Source: DATHNF01 sp035486285 (GTDB taxonomy: Bacteria > Patescibacteriota > Saccharimonadia > Saccharimonadales > UBA4665). Taken from it: a stretch of 18,210 nucleotides of DNA. The notes beneath the pieces are model-generated. The model was not told the DNA's origin and searched no databases. It saw nothing but the letters and a program-made list of their open reading frames with translations. Both the position numbers and the translations under genes were made by a program. Location: the NCBI GenBank assembly GCA_035486285.1, contig DATHNF010000044.1, positions 1-18,210 on the forward strand, read 5' to 3'. Shown here in pieces: positions 1 to 6,685 of this stretch (position 1 is its first letter; the number at the start of each line of letters is the position of its first letter).

Positions 1-1
1 C

Positions 2-103
2 GACCACACCGCCCAACTCGCCGAAGGCGGCAAGCATTTCAAAATAACCAAAGAAGAGTCCAGCTCGGCTGGCATCCGAAGAATCAAAGCTGTCCTGCAA
101 TAG
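2..103 (+). CDS. alaS: Alanyl-tRNA synthetase, C-terminal end (partial)
   Basis: Open from the window edge to a TAG at 101-103, giving the last 33 residues. The segment FKITKEESSSAGIRRIKAV matches the end of the tRNA-SAD (second additional) domain of class II alanyl-tRNA synthetase, where families read roughly FKIvsEsSvaaGiRRIeAvtG; this domain edits mischarged tRNA(Ala). The protein stops one or two residues after that motif, so the DHHA1/C-Ala domain that usually follows is absent. I infer a short AlaRS; a free-standing SAD-type editing protein is the alternative. Only the tail is visible, so aminoacylation residues cannot be checked. Confidence 0.65.
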   Translation, partial: DHTAQLAEGGKHFKITKEESSSAGIRRIKAVLQ

Positions 104-158
104 TTAGATATTTTATAGTAGCCAACGAACATTATCAGTAGACTTTAAACTAAATTGT

Positions 159-164
159 AGAGGA
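159..164 (+). promoter_or_regulatory. Shine-Dalgarno sequence that favours the second ATG
   Basis: AGAGGA at 159-164 lies 5 bases before the ATG at 170 but abuts or overlaps the ATG at 164. The spacing supports 170 as the start of the following gene. Confidence 0.55.
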
Positions 165-169
165 TGCCC

Positions 170-517
170 ATGTCTCCAGAAATTCCCCGGCCTGATGATG
201 AATCTTTGCCCCCTATGGAGGTGAATGAGCAGGCGCTTGTTAAACCGGATCGCTACCAGTCGTTGTTTTTGACGAATGGCCAAGTCTACTTCGGCAAATT
301 GTGGGTGTACGAAACTTTTTACATGATTACGGACATTTATTATTTACAGGGAGAAGCTCCTGATCAAACACTTGTAAAGCTAGGGAACGAAACACATGGC
401 CCTGAAGATATGCAGGTTCACTCCAAGCTACAAGTACAGTTCTGGCAGAACCTAAGAGAGGAAGGTAGCGTTTCAGTCGCCATTGCTCAATACAAAGAAG
501 AACGAGGGCTCGAGTAA
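170..517 (+). CDS. Small conserved CPR-type protein of unknown function
   Basis: A protein of about 115 residues. After a variable proline- and acid-rich N-terminus it carries SLFLTNGQVYFGKLWVYET, then DIYYLQG, LVKLGNETHGPED and QVQFWQNLREEGSV. I recognise this pattern (LTNGQVYFGKL, then DIYYLQ, LVKLG-E-HGPED, VLFWENL) from hypothetical proteins of CPR genomes, but know of no assigned function. The short beta-rich core with a glycine-containing turn would suit an SH3-like or PRC-like fold, which is inference. There is no signal peptide or membrane segment, so it should be cytoplasmic. ATG 164 is in frame but sits directly on the ribosome site, so 170 is preferred. A possible -10 (TATAGT, 114-119) lies about 50 bases upstream without a good -35. 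Confidence 0.8.
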   Translation: MSPEIPRPDDESLPPMEVNEQALVKPDRYQSLFLTNGQVYFGKLWVYETFYMITDIYYLQGEAPDQTLVKLGNETHGPEDMQVHSKLQVQFWQNLREEGSVSVAIAQYKEERGLE

Positions 518-642
518 GTCTATTCTTTGCTTGTTGCTGACTAATCGGCTTAGCTTCTGAATTATCCTTTATAGTTGCAACCTAACCGTAATACAAGTCT
601 TAATTAACTGTTTGGTAGTCAACTATTTTTCAGGTGTCGATG

Positions 643-651
643 TGTTAAAAT
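643..651 (+). promoter_or_regulatory. Extended -10 promoter of the FtsA-like operon
   Basis: TGtTAAAAT, an extended -10 element. It ends one base before the ATG at 653 and 7 bases before the in-frame ATG at 659. Transcription should start near 658-659, after the first ATG, so 659 is probably the real start of a leaderless message. No good -35 is visible. Confidence 0.5.
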
Positions 652-658
652 AATGGAT

Positions 659-1990
659 ATGCTTGAAAAATTTAAAAGCGTTGGCGGCAGCATGGCGCAA
701 CGGGCGCTGAGCGGAGCCAGTAAGGCTTCCAATGCCGCGCGCAGCCGGGCCGGCAAACAGGGCGAGCAGTATCTGCTGGCGCTGGACATTGGTACCGAGT
801 TCGTTAAGGCACTGATTGGGCGGGTTGATCAAGAGGCTGGCACCGTTGAGATTATCGGGGTCGGGCGGGCTCATCAAGGCTTAACTGATATGCAAGCTGG
901 TGCTATCGCTGACATTGCCGGTGTTGTCGAGAACTGCGACAAGGCGTTAAACCAGGCCGAGGAGCAGGCCCAAGTCAGTGTCCGCACGGCGATTATTGGT
1001 ATTGCTGGCGAACTAGTGAAGGGCACGACCACCACGGTCAGAGTGGCCCGCAAACAGCCGACTAAACCGCTCGATATTACCGAAATGGAGAAGATTATCA
1101 ATCTCGTACAAGAGCGTGCCCAAACTAAGGCCAAGCAGCAACTCGCTTGGGAGCTGGGCGGCAAAGAAGTCGAAGTCCGGTTAGTCAATAGCGCCCTCGT
1201 TAGTATTGAGATCGATGGCTATCCTGTAACCAATCCGATTGGTTTCCAGGGTAAGGATGTTGTCGTACAGCTGTATACCGCTTTCGCGCCGATGATTCAC
1301 ATTGGCGCCCTAGAAAAGACTGCCCAGGAACTTGACCTCGACCTGCTGGCGGTGGCTGCCGAACCATTCGCTGTGGCCCGGGCCGTGATTGGCAATAACC
1401 CTAACCAGAATCTCAGTGCCATCTTAATGGACGTCGGTGGTGGTACCACTGACATCGCTGTTATCAACGAAGGGGGTGTGCAGGGGACCAAGATGTTTGG
1501 TATCGGCGGCCGGGCGTATACGCGGGCCGTGGAGCGGGATTTGAGCGTGGACTTCGAACAAGCCGAAGAATTGAAGGTCGGTTTGAGCACTAATCAAGTA
1601 CCAACCCAAAAGCGCCCAGCCATCGAAGCGGCGCTTGGTAAGACAGCTGACGTTTGGATCGGCGGGATTGAGCTGGCCCTCAGTGAATTTACCAAACTTG
1701 ACCATCTGCCGCACCGTATGTTTCTCTGTGGCGGCGGCTCATCACTAGATTTATTGATGCACCGCTTAGAACAGACTGATTGGTACAAGAGCCTACCATT
1801 TACCCGCAAGCCTAGCGTTCATCACATCCAACCCGGCCAGGTCGCCGGTATTATTGACCAGACCGGTAACGTCACTGACCATACCTTCATTACTGCTATG
1901 GGCTTGCTGCGGGTTGGTATGGACACCATGCAGTTTAGTGCTAATTCCGGGTCAATTCGCGAGAAAATTGATAAAATGTTAAGCACATGA
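659..1990 (+). CDS. FtsA-like actin-fold ATPase (FtsA/PilM superfamily)
   Basis: A 443-residue protein of the FtsA/PilM branch of the actin superfamily. Counting from the alternative ATG at 653, a basic and serine-rich N-terminal extension of about 38 residues precedes phosphate-1 (LLALDIGTEFVKALIG, D45). The inserted SHS2 domain typical of FtsA has IIGIAGELVKG and IDGYPVTNPIGFQG. Phosphate-2 is LMDVGGGTTDIAV (about 259-271) and the adenosine motif is MFLCGGGSSLD (about 356). FtsA tethers FtsZ to the membrane, while PilM couples to PilN. No ftsZ is in view, and the short C-terminal helix (SIREKIDKML) is only a weak candidate for a membrane-targeting helix. It heads an operon with a single-pass membrane protein, 27 bases downstream, that may be its partner (inference). 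ATG 653 is the alternative start, but the promoter argues against it. Confidence 0.85.
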   Translation: MLEKFKSVGGSMAQRALSGASKASNAARSRAGKQGEQYLLALDIGTEFVKALIGRVDQEAGTVEIIGVGRAHQGLTDMQAGAIADIAGVVENCDKALNQAEEQAQVSVRTAIIGIAGELVKGTTTTVRVARKQPTKPLDITEMEKIINLVQERAQTKAKQQLAWELGGKEVEVRLVNSALVSIEIDGYPVTNPIGFQGKDVVVQLYTAFAPMIHIGALEKTAQELDLDLLAVAAEPFAVARAVIGNNPNQNLSAILMDVGGGTTDIAVINEGGVQGTKMFGIGGRAYTRAVERDLSVDFEQAEELKVGLSTNQVPTQKRPAIEAALGKTADVWIGGIELALSEFTKLDHLPHRMFLCGGGSSLDLLMHRLEQTDWYKSLPFTRKPSVHHIQPGQVAGIIDQTGNVTDHTFITAMGLLRVGMDTMQFSANSGSIREKIDKMLST

Positions 1991-2017
1991 AAGTAATGTT
2001 CTCAATGGGCACAATCT

Positions 2018-3766
2018 ATGGCTGAGCCGAACAAAGACACCATCTACATCGACATCGACGACGAGATCACCGGTATCATCGATAAACTACATGGTAGCAA
2101 GGGCAAAATCGTTGCCCTGGTGCTGCCCAAACGTGCCGGCGTCTTCCAGAGCATTGTCAACATGAAACTCCTTAAGCGTGCTGCCGACGACGCCAAAAAG
2201 CATCTGGTATTAATAACCACCGAAGCTGGTCTACTGCCGCTCGCCGGAGCTGCTGGCGTGCATGTTGCCAAGACCCTTACTAGTAAGCCCGAAATTCCAA
2301 CGGCACCACTAGCCGATGACGCCGAAGAGGAAGCCGTCGAAGAAACTGGCGACGAGCCGGAAATAACTGCCAACCCTGCCGGTGACCAACCAGTCGGCAA
2401 ACTCGCTGGCTTAGGAGCCACGGCCGTAGCCGCCGATGGCGTTGAAACTCTAGAGCTCGACGATGACGAACTGCCAGAAGACGCTGCTGGCACGCCCGGC
2501 GCTGCCAAACCCAAGAACTTTAAGCCGCCAGCCGCCGCCAAAAAGGGCAAAAAAGACAAGAAACTGCATGTACCCAACTTCAATCGTTTCCGCCTGTTGT
2601 TAATCATCGGTGGTTCGATCCTCGTCTTGTTAATTATTGGCGCGATCATCGCTTTTAACATTTTGCCGAAAGCCACTGTCAATATTAGTACTGACGCCAC
2701 CAATGTCAGTGCCAATCTTAACCTTAATTTGTCAACCTCTGCCAATACATTGGACCCTACCAATAACACCGTACCGGCCAAACTTGTCAGCCAACAGAAA
2801 ACCTACACCCAAACAGTGGCTACTACTGGTCAAAAGAACGAAGGCAACAAAGCCAGCGGCTCAATCACCATTACCAATTGCGGATCTTCTGATGAGACAA
2901 TACCGGCTGGTACTGGATTTAGCTCCAGCGGCTACACCTTCATTAGCCAGAGCGATGTAACAGTGCCGGTAAGCGACTTCAAGGGGTTGAATGGTCCTTG
3001 TAAAAATGACGGCACTGCCAACGTTAACGTCATAGCCCAAAGCGGCGGTAGTGCCTATAACTTACCAAACGGGGCTAGCTATACTATCGCGAGTGGCCCA
3101 GAAAACACTTCCGCCCAGGGCGGGGCGATGTCCGGCGGCACCGACAACAATGTCCAGGTTGTCAATCAGAATGACATCAATAATGCCAAATCAAAGATTA
3201 CGACAACCAATGACAGCACCCAGAAGCAAGCTTTGCAAAACCAGTTACAGCAGGACGGTTACTATGCTATTGCAGTCACTTACAGTGCTGGCACCCCAGC
3301 TGTCACCACCAGTGCCAACGTCGGCGATACGGCCAATAGCGTGACGGTCACAGAGGTCACAACCTACAGTATGTTTGGCGTGCATCAGAGTGACCTCAAG
3401 ACGCTGGTAGATAACAACGTCCAGGGTCAGATTAATACTAGCAAGCAAAGTATCTTGAGCGAAGGCTTGGACACTGCCGTCTTCAGCGTCAATAATGCTA
3501 CCGGTACCACTGCTCAATTAACGATGCAGGCTACTGCGGTAGCTGGGCCGCAGCTGAATACGAACGGCATTAAGCAAGAAGTTGCTGGCCAGAAACCCGG
3601 CAATATCAAAAGTCAGCTCGAAACCGACCCTGATGTCACTAATGTCACCATTAAGCTTAGTCCTTTCTGGGTAACTAGCGTACCTAAGAAAACCAGCCGG
3701 ATAACCGTCGATATCGCCAAACCCACCACCACCCAAACGAGCAACGCCAATGCCAACAGCCCCTAG
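2018..3766 (+). CDS. Single-pass membrane protein with baseplate-J-like exterior
   Basis: A 582-residue protein in four parts. Residues 1-90 form an alpha/beta, probably cytoplasmic domain (TIYIDIDDEITGIIDKL, then KHLVLITTEAGLLPLAGAAG). Residues 95-190 are a low-complexity linker, acidic then Ala/Pro/Lys-rich. Residues 193-214 are one hydrophobic membrane segment (LLLIIGGSILVLLIIGAIIA). The rest is a Thr/Ser/Asn-rich exported region with GSITITN, ETIPAGTGF and VNVIAQSGGSAYNLPNG, resembling baseplate J/gp47-like domains seen in CPR membrane proteins. The cytoplasmic domain may bind the FtsA-like ATPase encoded just upstream (inference). Its 3' end is 4 bases from ruvX. There is no clear Shine-Dalgarno. 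The baseplate-J assignment is by motif only; phage ancestry is not implied. Confidence 0.75.
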   Translation: MAEPNKDTIYIDIDDEITGIIDKLHGSKGKIVALVLPKRAGVFQSIVNMKLLKRAADDAKKHLVLITTEAGLLPLAGAAGVHVAKTLTSKPEIPTAPLADDAEEEAVEETGDEPEITANPAGDQPVGKLAGLGATAVAADGVETLELDDDELPEDAAGTPGAAKPKNFKPPAAAKKGKKDKKLHVPNFNRFRLLLIIGGSILVLLIIGAIIAFNILPKATVNISTDATNVSANLNLNLSTSANTLDPTNNTVPAKLVSQQKTYTQTVATTGQKNEGNKASGSITITNCGSSDETIPAGTGFSSSGYTFISQSDVTVPVSDFKGLNGPCKNDGTANVNVIAQSGGSAYNLPNGASYTIASGPENTSAQGGAMSGGTDNNVQVVNQNDINNAKSKITTTNDSTQKQALQNQLQQDGYYAIAVTYSAGTPAVTTSANVGDTANSVTVTEVTTYSMFGVHQSDLKTLVDNNVQGQINTSKQSILSEGLDTAVFSVNNATGTTAQLTMQATAVAGPQLNTNGIKQEVAGQKPGNIKSQLETDPDVTNVTIKLSPFWVTSVPKKTSRITVDIAKPTTTQTSNANANSP

Positions 3767-3770
3767 TACC

Positions 3771-4193
3771 ATGCGTTCTATTTTGGCGCTGGATGTGGGA
3801 GCCAAACGGGTTGGCGTTGCGGTCGCCTCGGCGATCACCCGTTTGCCACGGCCATTAGCCACGCTGGAACGAAACGAGGCGTTTTTTTCATCCCTGCAGC
3901 AGCTTCTGGAAGCCGAAGCAGTCGATGTCTTAGTCGTGGGTCTACCGCGCGGTCTAAGCGGCCAGCACACGGCCCAAACGGCTGCTACCGAAACCTTTAT
4001 TGGGCAACTACGCGAACATTTCTCGATGCCTGTTCACTTACAGGACGAAGCCCTGACTTCCCGTCAGGCCGAAGCTGAGCTACAAGCCCGTGGCAAACCG
4101 TACAAACGCGGTGATATCGACGCTTTAGCGGCAACGTACATCCTGCAAGATTTTCTAACAGGCAACCGCCTAGAAGGAGAGCCGAAATCATGA
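3771..4193 (+). CDS. ruvX: Putative pre-16S rRNA nuclease / Holliday junction resolvase-like (YqgF)
   Basis: A 140-residue RNase H-fold protein of the YqgF/RuvX family, which matures the 5' end of 16S rRNA in E. coli and was earlier proposed as a Holliday junction resolvase. Visible motifs in order are ILALDVGAKRVGVA (catalytic-type Asp 8), VLVVGLPRGLSGQ (families usually VVGLPLNMDG), QDEALTSRQAE (usually DERLTTxxAE) and DIDALAATYILQDFL. Length is normal. An in-frame ATG at 3750 would overlap the upstream gene by 17 bases; 3771 is preferred because the family begins just before the LALD strand. Its stop overlaps the mltG start as ATGA, showing translational coupling. Confidence 0.9.
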   Translation: MRSILALDVGAKRVGVAVASAITRLPRPLATLERNEAFFSSLQQLLEAEAVDVLVVGLPRGLSGQHTAQTAATETFIGQLREHFSMPVHLQDEALTSRQAEAELQARGKPYKRGDIDALAATYILQDFLTGNRLEGEPKS

Positions 4194-5242
4194 AATATAG
4201 AACTGCCTCACGCCGTCGAAGCCGCGTTCCCCGCCGTATCTGGCTACTTATTATCTGTCTGTTAGTGCTCCTGGTTGGCGGTGTAATAGCAGTACGCCAT
4301 ATATATAATCTGGACTTACGGCCAGGCAGCAGTAGCCAACGGACCCAGATTTTTACAGTCAAGAGTGGCAGCTCGGTGAAAGACATCGCAGACAGCCTGG
4401 AACAGGCCCGTTTGATACGCAGCGCTTGGGCTTTCGAGCTATACGTTCACAGCAAAGAATTGAGCAACCAGTTACAAGCGGGTACCTACGCTTTCTCGCC
4501 AAGTGAGGGTACTGCCAGCATTGTCACGACGCTCACCAAGGGCAAGGTAACGACTCGGCTGGTAACTATCCTGCCTGGCCGCCGCATTGATCAAGTACGG
4601 GCCGACCTCATAAATGACGGTTTCTCGCCAGCGGCCGTAGACCAGGCCCTGATCCCCGATCAGTACAGCGACTTACCGGTCATGACATTCAAACCGGCGA
4701 ATGTAACAACGCTGGAAGGCCTGTTATGGCCCGACTCGTTCGAAAAAGACCCGACCACCGACCCCTCGGTTATTATTCGCGAATCACTGGTCGAAATGGG
4801 GCAGCACTTGAACTCCAACATCCAAGCGTCTTTCGCTAGTGAAGGCCTGACAACTTACCAGGGCCTCGTCTTGGCCTCCATAGTTGAGCAGGAGGTTAAT
4901 AAGCCCAGCGACCAAACACAGGTTGCCCAGGTCTTCCTGTCACGATTGAAGTCAGGCTCTACGCTTGGTTCGGACGTTACTGCTGACTATGGCGCTATCG
5001 AAGCTGGCCATGCTCCTGACCTGAATTACGATTCACCCTATAACACGCTCATACATCCCGGCTTGCCACCGACGCCCATTAGCACCATTAGTAGTAGCTC
5101 ATTAACTGCCGCCACGGATCCTGCCGCCACAAACTGGCTATATTTCGTCACTGGTGATAACGGTACGACGTATTTCTCGACCAACTTACAGGACCACCAA
5201 ACCCAAACCCAGCAATATTGCCATAAACTCTGTAGCCAGTAG
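4190..5242 (+). CDS. mltG: Endolytic murein transglycosylase
   Basis: A 350-residue YceG-family protein that cleaves nascent glycan strands at the outer face of the membrane and sets glycan length. A basic N-terminus leads to one membrane anchor (about residues 17-35, LLIICLLVLLVGGVIAV). A LysM-like N-terminal region follows (FTVKSGSSVKDIADSLEQ), then the catalytic domain with ASIVEQEV (E233, matching catalytic Glu of MltG), VFLSRLKSGSTLGSDVTADYG, and SPYNTLIHPGLPPTPIS ending in WLYFVTGDNGTTYFS. The usual pattern is LQSDPTVIYG, so Q and P of that motif are replaced here. The last residues carry two cysteines (YCHKLC). An AAGGAGA site at 4174-4180 lies 9 bases before the ATG. Last gene of the FtsA-like operon. 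Confidence 0.93.
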   Translation: MKYRTASRRRSRVPRRIWLLIICLLVLLVGGVIAVRHIYNLDLRPGSSSQRTQIFTVKSGSSVKDIADSLEQARLIRSAWAFELYVHSKELSNQLQAGTYAFSPSEGTASIVTTLTKGKVTTRLVTILPGRRIDQVRADLINDGFSPAAVDQALIPDQYSDLPVMTFKPANVTTLEGLLWPDSFEKDPTTDPSVIIRESLVEMGQHLNSNIQASFASEGLTTYQGLVLASIVEQEVNKPSDQTQVAQVFLSRLKSGSTLGSDVTADYGAIEAGHAPDLNYDSPYNTLIHPGLPPTPISTISSSSLTAATDPAATNWLYFVTGDNGTTYFSTNLQDHQTQTQQYCHKLCSQ

Positions 5243-5289
5243 TTTCAAGATAAGCTGTCGAGAACAGAGGTGGCGTACGCATAAAAGCC

Positions 5290-5317
5290 TTGCTTTGATA
5301 GGTGGCTTTGCTATAAT
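5290..5317 (+). promoter_or_regulatory. Promoter of the LysM-CHAP hydrolase
   Basis: TTGCTT (5290-5295), 16-base spacer, TATAAT (5312-5317), predicting a start near 5324. It separates the hydrolase gene from the upstream operon and leaves a leader of about 75-130 bases depending on the start codon. Confidence 0.65.
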
Positions 5318-5332
5318 TATCGGGTAGCATTC

Positions 5333-5360
5333 GGCAGGTATTCTTAACTGTTAAGCTGCC
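5333..5360 (+). repeat. Nested inverted repeat in the hydrolase leader
   Basis: CTTAAC-T-GTTAAG (5343-5355) is a perfect 13-base dyad. It is flanked by GGCAG (5333-5337) and CTGCC (5356-5360), which also pair, leaving a 5-base bulge. It begins about 10 bases after the predicted transcription start, so it could be an operator or an RNA hairpin in the leader. Confidence 0.5.
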
Positions 5361-5455
5361 TACATGTTACCTCCAATAGCCAGACAACTTCTACATCGGT
5401 GGGGTTTTCGCCAGCCGTCAATATAAACGTCCGGTTAAGAGTATTGGCATCCAGC

Positions 5456-6622
5456 ATGCCAGGAGCTTGTATCAGTAGTACAAATCCTACTTCATCTGTC
5501 ACTGAACGCCTTACTGTTCCGCCTTCGGCGCGATCGGCTGGGTTTTACCACCATCTCCGTTCAAAGTTACAGCGCCGGGCCTCGCACCGTCGTACGGTGC
5601 GTATCGGCTTATTGCTGTCGAACGTGGCGGTACTAGCCATTATTCTTGGCTTCGTATTGCACAACCCGCACGCTGCTTCAGCCCCGGCGCTGGGCAGTGC
5701 TGCCAATAGCGTAGCCAGTGCGGCCGCCAATCCGCTCGACCAGCTATCGTCCGCCGATATCGCTTTGACAGTGGCCCGCATGAGCAGTTTGCCAGAGTCC
5801 ACGGCTATTAACAACCAGGCCCAGTCCCAGGCTGCCGAACTGGCTGTTGCCGCTTCCAATGATAATGTTGTCAGTAAACCGCAGGTAGTCGCTACAACCC
5901 TGAAATCACGGGCCGATATCCAGAACTATGTCACCCAAACTGGCGACAGCCTAGCTAGCTTGGCGGTTAAGTTCGGTGTGACTTCGGACAGCATCGCTTG
6001 GTCCAACGGTCTGACCTCGGCCTCGACAATCAATCCTGGTACCAATTTGGTCATCCCGCCTGTTAACGGCATTGTCTATACTGTCAAAGCAGGTGATACA
6101 CCGGCCAGCTTAGCGGTCCAATTCCGGGCCAATGCCGACCAGATTATTGCCTACAACGATGCCGAAATTAACGGCTTAGCTCCCGGCGAACAGATTATCA
6201 TCCCCAACGCCGCCCAAGTGTCTGGCGCCACCGCGGCTTCTATCAGTGCCAGCGGAGCAGCAGCGGGCGGTTTCCCATGGGGCGGTGGCCCAATTTATGG
6301 CTCTAATGGCTATGATTACGGCTACTGTACTTGGTATGTTGCCTCTCAAATAGCTGTGCCAGCTAACTGGGGCAATGCCAGCACCTGGGCCTATTATGCT
6401 CGCTTGAGCGGTTGGGGCGTCAGCCAGGCGCCAACTGTCGGCTCTATTGCCCAAACAGCTGATGCTGCTGGCGGCGAAGGCCACGTGGCAATCGTGGATG
6501 CTGTTTCAGCAGACGGTTCGCAGATCCAAATCCGCGACATGAATGGCATAGCCGGCTGGGGCCGGGTAGGCTACAGCGGCTGGATCTCGGCCTCCACCTT
6601 CCAAAACTTCATCACCCACTAG
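5456..6622 (+). CDS. Exported LysM-LysM-CHAP peptidoglycan hydrolase
   Basis: A 388-residue envelope protein. A basic, serine-rich N-terminus precedes a hydrophobic segment (IGLLLSNVAVLAIILGFVL) and HAASAPA, giving a signal peptide or type II anchor. Two LysM peptidoglycan-binding repeats follow: YVTQTGDSLASLAVKFGVT to TNLVIPP, and YTVKAGDTPASLAVQFRAN to EQIIIPN. A Gly/Ala linker leads to a C-terminal CHAP domain with the catalytic cysteine in YGYCTWYVA and histidine in EGHVAIVDAV (C291 and H343 in this numbering). CHAP domains act as cell wall amidases or endopeptidases. An in-frame GTG at 5399 would add 19 residues; neither start has a good Shine-Dalgarno, and ATG is preferred only as the commoner codon. 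It has its own promoter. Confidence 0.9.
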   Translation: MPGACISSTNPTSSVTERLTVPPSARSAGFYHHLRSKLQRRASHRRTVRIGLLLSNVAVLAIILGFVLHNPHAASAPALGSAANSVASAAANPLDQLSSADIALTVARMSSLPESTAINNQAQSQAAELAVAASNDNVVSKPQVVATTLKSRADIQNYVTQTGDSLASLAVKFGVTSDSIAWSNGLTSASTINPGTNLVIPPVNGIVYTVKAGDTPASLAVQFRANADQIIAYNDAEINGLAPGEQIIIPNAAQVSGATAASISASGAAAGGFPWGGGPIYGSNGYDYGYCTWYVASQIAVPANWGNASTWAYYARLSGWGVSQAPTVGSIAQTADAAGGEGHVAIVDAVSADGSQIQIRDMNGIAGWGRVGYSGWISASTFQNFITH

Positions 6623-6627
6623 CCCCC

Positions 6628-6644
6628 ATCATCCCGCGGATGAT
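6628..6644. repeat. Inverted repeat between the hydrolase gene and obg
   Basis: ATCATCC-CGC-GGATGAT, a perfect 7-base dyad with a 3-base centre, starts 6 bases after the hydrolase stop. No T run follows (TAATGCTACA), so it is not a standard intrinsic terminator. It could block 3' decay or be a protein site about 30 bases before the obg -10. Confidence 0.45.
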
Positions 6645-6672
6645 TAATGCTACATGGCACATGTTTTTGCTC

Positions 6673-6678
6673 TATACT
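6673..6678 (+). promoter_or_regulatory. -10 element of obg
   Basis: TATACT ends 7 bases before the ATG at 6686, so transcription should begin on or next to the start codon. No Shine-Dalgarno precedes this ATG and no convincing -35 was found. Confidence 0.5.
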
Positions 6679-6685
6679 AAGTGTA

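Noticed and set aside
2044..2781. 245-codon minus-strand open frame
   Set aside because: It is antisense to the baseplate-J-like gene, rich in Ser/Ala from the complementary codon bias, and has no recognisable motif or promoter.
2018..3766. Phage tail or contractile injection gene cluster suggested by the baseplate-J-like domain
   Set aside because: No sheath, tube, spike or other baseplate genes are nearby; the domain sits on a membrane protein in a housekeeping operon.
5324..5456. Cyclic di-AMP (ydaO-type) riboswitch before the cell wall hydrolase
   Set aside because: Such switches often precede hydrolases, but this leader is probably too short and I could not find the conserved core; only a simple dyad is visible.
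6628..6644. Intrinsic terminator after the LysM-CHAP gene
   Set aside because: The stem is good but no T run follows, so it is recorded only as an inverted repeat.
6647..6685. Upstream in-frame start for obg
   Set aside because: It adds 13 residues absent from Obg proteins, and the -10 box lies inside this stretch, so it would not be transcribed from that promoter.
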